NCBI RefSeq assembly: GCF_023544665.1
Contig: NZ_JAMJFL010000026.1
Location: 54,844 to 118,843 of the forward strand
DNA from: Streptomyces sp. YS415
GTDB lineage: Bacteria > Actinomycetota > Actinomycetes > Streptomycetales > Streptomycetaceae
Reading direction: 5' to 3'
DNA: 64,000 bases
Shown here: piece after piece, positions 16,377 through 24,587 of the stretch
How positions within the stretch are numbered: the first letter of the stretch is position 1
Layout: the number at the start of each line of letters is the position of its first letter
Position numbers and translations under genes: made by a program
Notes under the pieces: generated by a model
What the model was told of the DNA's origin: nothing
The model's database searches: none
The model's input: only the letters and a program-made list of their open reading frames with translations

Positions 16377-19300
16377 CTACGTCCCCGCGTGCACGTACGC
16401 CGCCCAGACGTGCGGCCGGTCGGGGATCCGGCGGCGGAGCCCGCGGACCGCCTCGTGCAGGGCGTGGGCCGCTCCGGGGGCGTCCGGAGCCGTCGTACGC
16501 CGGTAGAAGGCGCGGGTCATGTGGTCCGCGTGGGTGCTGTCGACGGCCCACAGGGTGCCCACCGCCGCGGGGAACCCGGCCAGCAGGAACGAGCTGGTGA
16601 TGTGGATGGCCTCGTCGGTGAGGCGTTCCGCCGTCCGGGCGGTCCCGCAGGCCGCCAGGAACGCCAGCCGCGCCGCGCTCGGCCGGGCCCGGCAGATCTC
16701 CAGGACCGAGACGGGCTCGCCGCTCGGCAGGCGGAGCAGGGCGCCGGAGGGTTCCGTGGGGTCGGTGGCCGCGTGGCAGCCGAAGTGGGCCCAGGATGCC
16801 TGGTGCAGGGCGCCGAGGACGGCCTCGCGGGTGGCGGCCGCGCCGATCAGGGGGGCGGGCGCGCCGAGGAGTCCGGCGGCGTAGGCGGTGGCCGCGGCGA
16901 CTCCCGGGAGCTCCTGCTCCGGCTCGGCGACCAGCAGGGCACCGCCGTGGCCGGGACGGCGGCGGGCCCGGGACCGGGTGTGGGCGAGGGTCCGCAGGCC
17001 CGGGACGTACGACGACACCACCGCGTCCAGCGCTGCGCCGCAGCCGTCCAGCGCGCAGTCCGGTGCCGTGCACTGGGCCGCGTGCAGGGGCAGCGCGCTG
17101 AAGGCGCCGGTCGGCACCCACCACAGGCGGGGCCAGGTGCCGTGCCGGGGGACCGGCCCGGCGCAGCCGGCGAGGTCCAGGACCGGAAGGACGACCTTGT
17201 GCCAGGTCCACGCCAGCGTCTCGCGGACCGCGGTGCCCGCGGCGACCAGTTGGCGGGGGGAGGGCCGGGCAGTGCCCTGGGCGTTGATGGCGTCGACGGC
17301 GTCCCTCAGCCGCCGGGCGGCGCCGGTGACCTCGTCGGCCCCGACGTCGAGGTGCAGGGCGGTGATCGAGCGGGCGGTGACGACGAGGGCGTGGCAGTGG
17401 CGGCGGCCCTGGTTCAGGACCACGACCGGGCCGTCGGCCGCGAGGTCCCGCAACTGCGGTGCGGTCAGGGGCCGCAGGAAGTCCTCGAAGCCGGGCTCGG
17501 TCCGGATGCGGGCGATCAGCGCGTCGAGCTCGCGCGAGGCACGCAACCCGGCGAGCCGGGCCCACTCGGCACGCCCGGCGGGGGCGCCGGCGCGCTCGGG
17601 GCCGGCAGCGGGGGTGTTCGTCAGCCGTTCGGACTCGGCGCGCCCGGCAGGGGTGGTGGCGCCCTCCGGACCGGCGGCGGGCGTGCCCGGCGACCGCTCG
17701 AACCCGGCACGCCCGGCAGGGACCTCGGCGCCCTCCGGACCGGCGGCGGGCGTGCCCGGCGACCGCTCGAACCCGGCACGCCCGGCAGGGACCTCGGCGC
17801 CCTCCGGACCAGCGGTGGGCGTGCCCGGCGGTCGCTCGAAAACGGCACGCCCGGCAGGGGCCTCGGCGCCCGGCCGCCTGTCGGACTCGGCAGGGGCGGC
17901 GGCGAGGGTGTTCGTCAGTCGTTCGTACTCGGCTGCCAGGTCCGGGTGGGCGGTGCGCAGGGCGTCGATGTCGGCGCGGGACTCGATGCGTCGGGCCAGC
18001 AGCATCCCGCGGCCCCGGTCGAGGAGTTCGGCGGCGCGGTCGACGTCCGGTCCGGAGGCGGTGCGGCCGTGCGCGGACGGCAGGCGCAGGGCCGCGAGGG
18101 CCTCTCGTACGGCGTCCGGGTCGTCGCCCGCCGCCGCCCGCGCCATCACCGCCTTGAGGCCGGCCGCCTCACCCGGCAGCCGTGCGGCCAGGTCCCGTCC
18201 GACGAGGTGCGTGAGGATCAGCTCCACGATCGTCCGGATGTCCCCCTCGAACGTCGACAGGCCGTGCTCGGCGGACCGCTGGTCACTGCCCCGGTCGGTG
18301 AGCCCGGCCATCGCCTCGACGCCCGCTTCGAGATGGTCCAGGGCGAGGTCGACCCGGGGCCGCGGCCCGCTCAGCGCACCGGCCGCGGCACCGATCTCGC
18401 CGTGCGCCCGCATCCCCACCGGAACCGCCCGGTCCCGCCACACGAGGGGGTCCGCGGCGCCGGCGAGGCGGTCCCGCAGGGGGCCCATGACCGTGTCGAA
18501 CAGGTCCGCCGGTGGCCTGCCCGGCGCCTGCGCGGCGGTGCCGTCGGGCAGCCGCCCCCGCGCCATGAGGTCGACGAACATACGGATCGTCCCGCCGATG
18601 TCCGGCGCCCCCTGCGGCGTCTCCTCACCGAGCGCGCGCCCCAGTTCGTCCGCCTCCGCGACCAGGGCCGCCGCCCGCCCGGGGTCCGCCGGGCGGAGCA
18701 GCAGCGCGCGCTGGACGAGCGCCCGGGCCAGCGTCGTACCGGCCATGGGACGCATCGGATGTCCGGCGGGGCAGGCCGCGAAGGTACGGCGGCACTGCTC
18801 GACGATCTCGTCGCCGAGGTCGCCGCGGGGGCCGCCGCCGGGGCCGACGGTCTCGACCAGGTCGGCGTAGGCGTCGCCCATCAGGTCGTACCAGGGGCGG
18901 CTGCCGGTCCAGGGACCGCGGGTCAGCTCCCGCATCCGGGCGGCGGTCCGCCGGGCCCGCTCCAACTGGGCCGGTTCGTGGCCGAGGAGGTAGTTCTGGA
19001 GGGCGGTGTGGAACTCGGTGCGGGCCGCGAGGACCGCGTGGTCGGTCTCCGTCAGGGCCACCTCGCCGTACGGGGGTTGTGGTTCCTGCGTGGGGGACGG
19101 AGAGGTGGCCGAGGCGAGCAGGGCGGAGGCCTCGCGGGCGTTCTCCGGGTCGAACCGGCCCACGGACAGGGCGGTCAGGGCGTCGGCAAGGGGCTTGTCG
19201 AGGTGGCCCGCCAGGTCGGGGGCGTGAGCGCGGGCGTAGCGCAGCAGCTCGACGACCTCGTCCAGGGTGGCCGGGTCGCCCCGCCCGGCGGACCGGGCGG

Positions 19301-21146
19301 ACAGGGCGCTGCCGAGAGCCGCGGCCAGGTAGGGGCGCAGGGAGGTGTCCTCGTCGACGTCCGCGAGCATCTCGCGGATGACCGCGATGTCGGAGTCCAG
19401 GTTCTCCGGGGCGTCGAGGCGGATGTCCTGCAGACGGGACAACTGCGACGTGAGCGCCACCAGTTCGTCCGGCACGGCCTCCCCGCTCACCGACACGACG
19501 GCGAGGGGCAGGGCAGCCTCGTACGCTCCCCGGCGCAGCAGGTCCGTCGCCGGGAAGCCGGGCGGGGCCTGTGCGGCCACCTCCTCGGTGAGCTCGCGGG
19601 ATTCCGCCGCGAGGAGGTCGGCACGGGCGGGCGCCGTCGGCCGCAGGGCCCCCGCCCGCATGCCGGTGAGGGCGGCCAGGACGGCGATGTGGGCGTGACG
19701 GTGGGGGCCGTGGGCGGGGAGAGCCGCCCGGTAGCGGGCTATGCGCTCGTCGGCGGTGTCGTCGGGGACGAAACCGGAGGCCAGATCGAGGATCTCGACG
19801 TCGACGTCGGGCGGGCGACCGGTGCGGGTGGTGTGGAGCCGCACCTGCTCGACGAACCGGCCTAGGGCGGCCGGCGAACCGTCGGACTCGAACTCCCGGT
19901 AGGCATCGATCACCGCCCGCTGCTCGTCGCCCAACAGCCCGGCGGAGTCGAGGAGTTCCACCGCTTCCAGCGCTGCGCCGCCGTCCTCGCCCGCCCTGGC
20001 GAGCGCTGCCAGCGCCTGGGCCACGGCGGTGCCGGTGCCGGGATCCGCGGGACGACCGGCGGCCGGCGCGGGCCGCCGGGCCCCCGGGACGGTGACGCCG
20101 TTCCCGGTCGGAGCGCCCGCGGAATGCATGAGCTGTGCTGCTTCCCGGGCCGCGTCCCGGTCGTCGCGGGCCCGGGCGAGTGCCGCGAGGGCCTGCGCCA
20201 GGGCGATGCGGGTCCGGGCGTGGGCGGGGTGGTCGGCGGGGGTGGCGGAGAGGGCCGTGCGCAGGCGGCGTACGGCGCAGGCGATGCGGCGCGGGTCCTG
20301 GTCGGCGACGCCCGCCTCCGCGAGGGCCGCGCCGATCCGGAGATCGCGTTCGCCGGGCCAGGTGACGGGCTGGGCGACCAGCAGGCGGAGCGTCGCGAGG
20401 CCGTCGGAGTTCTCCTGGGTGAGCGAGCCGTCCGGTGCCATCGCCAGCAGCCGGTCCACGACGGCGAGTTCGGGGTCTCCGAGCAGCCGGGCCGCGTCCA
20501 CGACCGTGCGCAGGGCGACCGAGGCGGCGGCCCGCGCGAGTTCGGGGTCGAGGAGGGGCAGGCGTTCGCACACCGCGCGGCCGTAGCGGGCGGCCGCCGC
20601 CAGGGAGCCCGGCTCCGCTTCGCGCTGGAAGCGGAGGACGTGGAGCTCCAGGGCCTGGACCGCCAGCTCCGCGAACCCCGCGTGGTCGTCGTCCCGCAGG
20701 TGCTCGAGTGCCGTCTCCGCCCACGCCAGCGAGCGGTCGAGAGCCACCGCACCGCCCTCGCCGGCGACGTCCTCCGCATACGCCGAGCTGATCAGGTGGG
20801 CGAACCGGGCCTCGTGGGACGGGTCCGCGGGATCGAAGCCCTGGCGGAGGACGTCGGGGAGACCGGCCTGCGGGGGCAGCCGGGGACACAGGAACCCGAA
20901 CGTGCCGAAGACGACCGTCAGGTTCCGCTGGGCCTCGGGGTCCGCGTCGCCCCCGTGCCGGAACCAGAAGGTCCAGAACACCGCGGCGACCGACTCCAGG
21001 TCGATCACGCCCTCGGGCGCCGGCGCGGCCTCCCGCAGCAGGGCCAGCGCGTCGTCCGCCGCCTCCGCCCCGCGCAAGGGCGCGGGGTCGCGGGAGTTCT
21101 GTGCCGTGACGAGACGTGCGACCACTCGATCCCGAAGCTCCGTCAT
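16377..21146 (-). CDS. CHAT-domain protease with long helical-repeat region
   Basis: 1589 residues, cytosolic. Residues 1-1080 are Ala/Leu/Arg-rich helical repeats of TPR type. Residues about 1086-1193 are 23-residue tandem repeats (PAGRAGFERSPGTPAAGPEGA type). The C-terminal 270 residues are a CHAT (caspase-HetF-like) peptidase with the catalytic pair His1458 (HFGCHA) and Cys1500 (AACGTA), so it should be active. CHAT proteases cut partner proteins and often act in immunity or programmed cell death; here that role is inference. The ATG at 21146 lacks a clear ribosome site. Divergent 67 bases away is a two-gene operon that is probably its partner. The target is unknown. Confidence 0.9.
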   Translation of the reverse strand: MTELRDRVVARLVTAQNSRDPAPLRGAEAADDALALLREAAPAPEGVIDLESVAAVFWTFWFRHGGDADPEAQRNLTVVFGTFGFLCPRLPPQAGLPDVLRQGFDPADPSHEARFAHLISSAYAEDVAGEGGAVALDRSLAWAETALEHLRDDDHAGFAELAVQALELHVLRFQREAEPGSLAAAARYGRAVCERLPLLDPELARAAASVALRTVVDAARLLGDPELAVVDRLLAMAPDGSLTQENSDGLATLRLLVAQPVTWPGERDLRIGAALAEAGVADQDPRRIACAVRRLRTALSATPADHPAHARTRIALAQALAALARARDDRDAAREAAQLMHSAGAPTGNGVTVPGARRPAPAAGRPADPGTGTAVAQALAALARAGEDGGAALEAVELLDSAGLLGDEQRAVIDAYREFESDGSPAALGRFVEQVRLHTTRTGRPPDVDVEILDLASGFVPDDTADERIARYRAALPAHGPHRHAHIAVLAALTGMRAGALRPTAPARADLLAAESRELTEEVAAQAPPGFPATDLLRRGAYEAALPLAVVSVSGEAVPDELVALTSQLSRLQDIRLDAPENLDSDIAVIREMLADVDEDTSLRPYLAAALGSALSARSAGRGDPATLDEVVELLRYARAHAPDLAGHLDKPLADALTALSVGRFDPENAREASALLASATSPSPTQEPQPPYGEVALTETDHAVLAARTEFHTALQNYLLGHEPAQLERARRTAARMRELTRGPWTGSRPWYDLMGDAYADLVETVGPGGGPRGDLGDEIVEQCRRTFAACPAGHPMRPMAGTTLARALVQRALLLRPADPGRAAALVAEADELGRALGEETPQGAPDIGGTIRMFVDLMARGRLPDGTAAQAPGRPPADLFDTVMGPLRDRLAGAADPLVWRDRAVPVGMRAHGEIGAAAGALSGPRPRVDLALDHLEAGVEAMAGLTDRGSDQRSAEHGLSTFEGDIRTIVELILTHLVGRDLAARLPGEAAGLKAVMARAAAGDDPDAVREALAALRLPSAHGRTASGPDVDRAAELLDRGRGMLLARRIESRADIDALRTAHPDLAAEYERLTNTLAAAPAESDRRPGAEAPAGRAVFERPPGTPTAGPEGAEVPAGRAGFERSPGTPAAGPEGAEVPAGRAGFERSPGTPAAGPEGATTPAGRAESERLTNTPAAGPERAGAPAGRAEWARLAGLRASRELDALIARIRTEPGFEDFLRPLTAPQLRDLAADGPVVVLNQGRRHCHALVVTARSITALHLDVGADEVTGAARRLRDAVDAINAQGTARPSPRQLVAAGTAVRETLAWTWHKVVLPVLDLAGCAGPVPRHGTWPRLWWVPTGAFSALPLHAAQCTAPDCALDGCGAALDAVVSSYVPGLRTLAHTRSRARRRPGHGGALLVAEPEQELPGVAAATAYAAGLLGAPAPLIGAAATREAVLGALHQASWAHFGCHAATDPTEPSGALLRLPSGEPVSVLEICRARPSAARLAFLAACGTARTAERLTDEAIHITSSFLLAGFPAAVGTLWAVDSTHADHMTRAFYRRTTAPDAPGAAHALHEAVRGLRRRIPDRPHVWAAYVHAGT
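17568..17890 (-). repeat. 69-bp tandem repeats inside the CHAT gene
   Basis: Four full 69-base units start at 17568, 17637, 17706 and 17775, with a partial fifth from 17844. Units three and four are nearly identical. Each keeps frame and encodes 23 residues with a PAGRAxFER core and Pro/Gly-rich spacer. They lie between the helical region and the CHAT domain, as a flexible linker of variable length. Confidence 0.9.
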
Positions 21147-21213
21147 CGCTCGTTACATTAGTCTGACCGCCTGTCAGGGGGCAGTGGTTCGGGGGAGTTC
21201 CAGGGAGGCCGCC

Positions 21214-21603
21214 GTGGGCGACGGGGCGATGGCACGGCAGGTCTACGAGGACGCCGTCGAGTATCTGTGCCGCAACATGGAAGATCTGCGCGCCCTGGTC
21301 GGGCCCGGTGCCTGGGAGGCCGCCTTCCCGGCCGTACGGGACGCGGATCCCGCGAGCCCCGAGTGGCGGGACGGGGTACGCGCCCTGCACGACGCGGTCG
21401 AGGCGGCCGGGGTGCCGGGCGGACTCGGGCTGGATCCCACGCTGGGCGTCGGCGGCTGGCCCGGCGCTCCGACGCCCCGGTCGGCCGGCTGGGTGTGTCC
21501 CACGCGCCGCTGCGGCCGGGTCGACCTGCGCGAGGGGGCCCCGGCGCCGGCCGGCACCCCGGCGTGCGCGCTGCACGGGCAGCCGATGCGCCTGGTGGAC
21601 TGA
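21214..21603 (+). CDS. small protein with C-terminal zinc-ribbon-like motif, CHAT partner candidate
   Basis: 129 residues. The N-terminal 70 residues are helical (QVYEDAVEYLCRNMEDLRAL). The C-terminus has VCPTRRCGR and, 20 residues later, CALHGQPM, a four-ligand Cys/Cys/Cys/His cluster. GTG at 21214 has GGGAGG five bases upstream; the in-frame ATG at 21229 is an alternative with no site. It is divergent from the CHAT gene and separated by two bases from the membrane-protein gene (TGAccGTG), so the two are coupled. No family name is known to me. A sensor, adaptor or cleavage substrate of the CHAT protease is a guess from context. Confidence 0.75.
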   Translation: MGDGAMARQVYEDAVEYLCRNMEDLRALVGPGAWEAAFPAVRDADPASPEWRDGVRALHDAVEAAGVPGGLGLDPTLGVGGWPGAPTPRSAGWVCPTRRCGRVDLREGAPAPAGTPACALHGQPMRLVD

Positions 21604-21605
21604 CC

Positions 21606-22430
21606 GTGCTGGGACTCCTCGCCGAGCTGCAAAAACGCATACCCGACGGCTGGTTCCTGCGGCGGCTGCTGCCCGCGGCGCTGTTCGTCGTGGTCGCGCT
21701 GGTCGGCGGCGGGGCCCTCGGGCACAGCCGGTGGAACGACGTCCCGCTCGCCCGCGCGCGGATCGCCGACGCGCTGCGGACGAGCGGCGGGCTGAGCGCC
21801 GACGGGATCGCCTCGCTTGTGCTCTTCGCGGTACCGGTGGTCGCCGCGGCGTTCGCGGTGCCGTACGCGGCCGCCGCGATCGGGGCGCTGGCGTCCGGGG
21901 CCTGGCCCTGGTGGCTGATGCCGGTGGGGCGACGGGTGACCGCCTGGCGGGTGGGGCGGTGGGCGGCGCCGGACCTGCTGGCCCGGCAGGCGGTGCGGGC
22001 CCGGGCCGACGGCCACGCCCTGCGCGCCGACCGGCTCGACGCGCGGGCCGCCCGCGCCCGCTCGGCCGGCCGCCCCGACTCCCCCACCTGGTGCGGCGAC
22101 CGGTTCCGGCGCACCGAGGCGCAGGTAGCTCGGGACACGGGCGGAGACGTGGTGAGCGGCTGGACCGCCCTGCTGCTCGGCGCGGAGGAGGCCCCGCGCG
22201 CCGCTCTGGCGCAGACCCGCGACTCCTACGACGCGGCCTGCGAGGCGCTCGCCTGGAGTGCGGCGTTCGCGGTGCTCGGCGCCTGGTGGTGGCCGGCGGC
22301 CGTGGCCGGGGTCCTGCTCGGGCTCGCCTCCTGGCGATCGCTGCGCACCGCGGCCGAGGCCCTGTGCCGTACGGCCGAGGCGGCCTTCACCCTGCACCCG
22401 CCGGACCCGGTCCCGCCCGGCACGCGCTGA
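21606..22430 (+). CDS. membrane protein of the CHAT-linked operon
   Basis: 274 residues. Two hydrophobic segments near the N-terminus (LLPAALFVVVALVGG and IASLVLFAVPVVAAAFAV), an Arg/Ala-rich cytosolic stretch (residues about 115-190), and a final hydrophobic pair (ALAWSAAFAVLGAWWWPAAV). GTG at 21606 is two bases past the preceding stop. A membrane end point is common for effectors of conflict systems, or it may anchor the complex; both are inference. Its 3' end is partly duplicated just downstream (see repeat at 22351). Confidence 0.75.
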   Translation: MLGLLAELQKRIPDGWFLRRLLPAALFVVVALVGGGALGHSRWNDVPLARARIADALRTSGGLSADGIASLVLFAVPVVAAAFAVPYAAAAIGALASGAWPWWLMPVGRRVTAWRVGRWAAPDLLARQAVRARADGHALRADRLDARAARARSAGRPDSPTWCGDRFRRTEAQVARDTGGDVVSGWTALLLGAEEAPRAALAQTRDSYDAACEALAWSAAFAVLGAWWWPAAVAGVLLGLASWRSLRTAAEALCRTAEAAFTLHPPDPVPPGTR

Positions 22431-22566
22431 CTACCGGTCGAAGCGCCGGGCCGTACAACCGCGACGGCCCTCACCCCGCCAGCCGCCTCCGGTACGCGAT
22501 GGAGACCGGCCGAGGCCCTGTGCCGTACGGCCGAGGCGGCCTTCACCCTGCGCCCGCCGGACCCGG
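22351..22566 (+). repeat. 60-bp direct repeat: duplicated end of the membrane-protein gene
   Basis: 22351-22410 (inside the gene) recurs at 22507-22566 with about one mismatch, 156 bases apart. Parts of the surrounding sequence (gacggccctcaccccg / gacggctctcaccccg) also repeat. The second copy is past the stop codon and is not translated. Confidence 0.85.
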
Positions 22567-22599
22567 CCGGTACACGATGACGACCGACCGAGACGGCTC

Positions 22600-23283
22600 T
22601 CACCCCGTGCCCGCCGGGCCCGCCTGGACCAGTCCCGTCTGGTAGGCGATGACGACCAGCTGGGCGCGGTCGCGGGCGTTGAGTTTGGTCATCGCGCGGT
22701 GGACGTGGGTCCGGACCGTCAGGGGGCTCACCGTGAGGAGTTCCGCGATCTCCCCGTTGGACCTGCCCTCCGCCGCCAGCGCCATCACCTCCCGCTCCCG
22801 GACCGTGAGTTCGGCCAGCCGCTCGGGGGGCGCCAGCTGGGTGCCCGGTGCCGGAGAGGTGAGGAAGCGGGTGATCAGGGTGCGGGTGGCGCCCGGAGAG
22901 AGCAGGGCCTCGCCGGAGGCCACCGTGCGGATGCCGGCCAGCAGGGTGTCCGCGGTGACGTCCTTGCCGAGGAAGCCGCTCGCCCCGGCCCGCAGCGCCT
23001 GGGCGACGTAGTCCTCGGTCTCGAAGGTGGTGAGGATCAGCACCCTGGTGGCGGTGAGGCCGGGGTCGGCGCAGATCGCTGAGGTGCCGGCCAGGCCGTC
23101 CGTGCCGGGCATCCGGATGTCCATGAGGACGACGTCGGGGTGGTGGGCGCGGGCCAGTTCCAGCGCCTCGGCGCCGTCGGAGGCCTCGCCGACGACCTCC
23201 ATGTCGGGGCAGGAGTCGAGCAGGATCCGGAAGGTGGCCCGCAGCAGGGCCTGGTCGTCGGCGAGCAGCACCCTGATGGTCAT
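22600..23283 (-). CDS. NarL/LuxR-family response regulator
   Basis: 227 residues. The receiver domain has the acidic pair ADDQ near the start, phospho-acceptor Asp in DVVLMDIRMPG and Lys in FLGKD. The C-terminal LuxR HTH reads LTVREREVMALAAEGRSNGE then VSPLTVRTHVHRAMTK. It binds DNA when phosphorylated by the kinase encoded immediately upstream, with which it overlaps by four bases (ATGA). The downstream targets probably include the MMPL gene next to the kinase; this is inference. Confidence 0.93.
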   Translation of the reverse strand: MTIRVLLADDQALLRATFRILLDSCPDMEVVGEASDGAEALELARAHHPDVVLMDIRMPGTDGLAGTSAICADPGLTATRVLILTTFETEDYVAQALRAGASGFLGKDVTADTLLAGIRTVASGEALLSPGATRTLITRFLTSPAPGTQLAPPERLAELTVREREVMALAAEGRSNGEIAELLTVSPLTVRTHVHRAMTKLNARDRAQLVVIAYQTGLVQAGPAGTG

Positions 23284-24506
23284 CGGCGGTCTCCTTCTGG
23301 GACGGCGGCGGACGGCTGCAGCGGCAGTGCGGTGGTGACCTCGAAGCCGCCCTCGGGGCGCGGGCCCGCACACAGTTCGCCGCCGATGGAGTGGGCGCGT
23401 TCGCGCATGCCCATCAGCCCGAAGCCGCCGGACCGCGGGGCGGGTCCGACCGGCCCGTCGTTGCTGACCGTGATGAGCAGCCGGGAGTCGGCGTAGGTGA
23501 AGCGGACGTGGGCGCTGTGGGCGGCGGCGTGCTTGGAGACGTTGGTGAGGGCCTCCTGCACGATCCGGTACGCGGTCAGGTCCACGCCGGGTGACAGGGG
23601 CCGCGGTACGCCCTCCGTGGTGACGGTGACGTCGAGGCCCGCCGAGGCGCACGCCGAGATCAGCTCGGGCAGCCGGGCCAGGCCGGGGGCGGGCTCCAGG
23701 CCCTCGCCGCGCGGGTGGTCGTCCTCGCGCAGCAGGCCGAGGGTGGCCTTCAGTTCGCGCAGCGCCGAGGAGGTGGTGCCGGTGAGGTCGTCGAGGATCT
23801 TCTGGGTCTGCTCGGGGTCGCGGCGCGCGAGGTGGGCGGCCGTACCGGCCTGGGCGTTGGCCAGGGCCAGGTGGTGGGCTACGACGTCGTGCAGCTCGCG
23901 GGCGATGCGCACACGTTCCTCGGTGACCCGCAGCCGCGCCTCCTCCTCCCGGGTGCGCTCGGCGTGCTCGGCGCGGGCCTGCACGGACTCCAGGTAGGCG
24001 CGCCGCAGCTGGGTCATCCGCCCGGCGGCGAGCGGCAGCGCCAGCCAGAAGACCGGGCCGATCACTTGCAGGAGCACGGTGAGGCCGTCCATGGAGTCGG
24101 CGATCACGTTCGCGGTGCTCAGTGCCACCACGCCGGCGGTGCCGAAGACCCGGACGGTCTTCGGCTCGCAGAGCACCGCCAGCCAGTACAGCGCCGCGAG
24201 CAGCGGGGCCAGCAGCAGCGGGGTGAGCAGATAGCCGCGGGTGACGGCGGCCAGGGTGACCAGGGCGACCACGACGAGGACCGTGCGCGGATGCGTGCGG
24301 TACTTCAGCAGGACGAGGCAGCTCAGGCCGAGCAGGATCTCGGTGGGCTTGCCGGAGTCGGGGGGCCGGCTGCCGGGGAGGCTGAGCTGGGTGCCGAGGA
24401 CGGCGCAGCCGATCAGCGAGACGACCATGATCACGTCGAGGATGCGCGGGAAGCGTTCCGCGTACTGCTCGAAGCGGTCGGCGTAGCGCTCCAGGCTCTT
24501 GCTCAT
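23280..24506 (-). CDS. sensor histidine kinase (HisKA_3 type)
   Basis: 408 residues. About four to six membrane helices in the first 170 residues, no large sensor loop, then a dimerisation/phospho-acceptor helix ARELHDVVAHHLALANAQAG with the His, and an HATPase (VQEALTNVSKHA, GGFGLMGMRERA). This is the standard membrane-sensing partner of NarL-type regulators. I chose the ATG at 24506 over 24539 as the protein then begins MSKSLERYADRF. It is co-transcribed with the response regulator (four-base overlap). Confidence 0.92.
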   Translation of the reverse strand: MSKSLERYADRFEQYAERFPRILDVIMVVSLIGCAVLGTQLSLPGSRPPDSGKPTEILLGLSCLVLLKYRTHPRTVLVVVALVTLAAVTRGYLLTPLLLAPLLAALYWLAVLCEPKTVRVFGTAGVVALSTANVIADSMDGLTVLLQVIGPVFWLALPLAAGRMTQLRRAYLESVQARAEHAERTREEEARLRVTEERVRIARELHDVVAHHLALANAQAGTAAHLARRDPEQTQKILDDLTGTTSSALRELKATLGLLREDDHPRGEGLEPAPGLARLPELISACASAGLDVTVTTEGVPRPLSPGVDLTAYRIVQEALTNVSKHAAAHSAHVRFTYADSRLLITVSNDGPVGPAPRSGGFGLMGMRERAHSIGGELCAGPRPEGGFEVTTALPLQPSAAVPEGDRR

Positions 24507-24587
24507 CGGGTGCTCTCTCGGTGAGGTGCTGAGGTCCATGGTGGACGACGGACGGGCCGCCCGGGTCCCGGGCGGCCGTCGCCCGGC

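Noticed and set aside
15630..19865. 1411-codon open frame on the plus strand
   Set aside because: It is the antisense shadow of the CHAT and DJ-1 genes; high GC keeps the opposite frame open and its protein is Gly/Arg/Ala noise without domains.
21214..22430. Calling the CHAT partner genes a known gasdermin or Csx30 system
   Set aside because: Neither protein shows gasdermin or Csx30 features by eye; I leave them unnamed.
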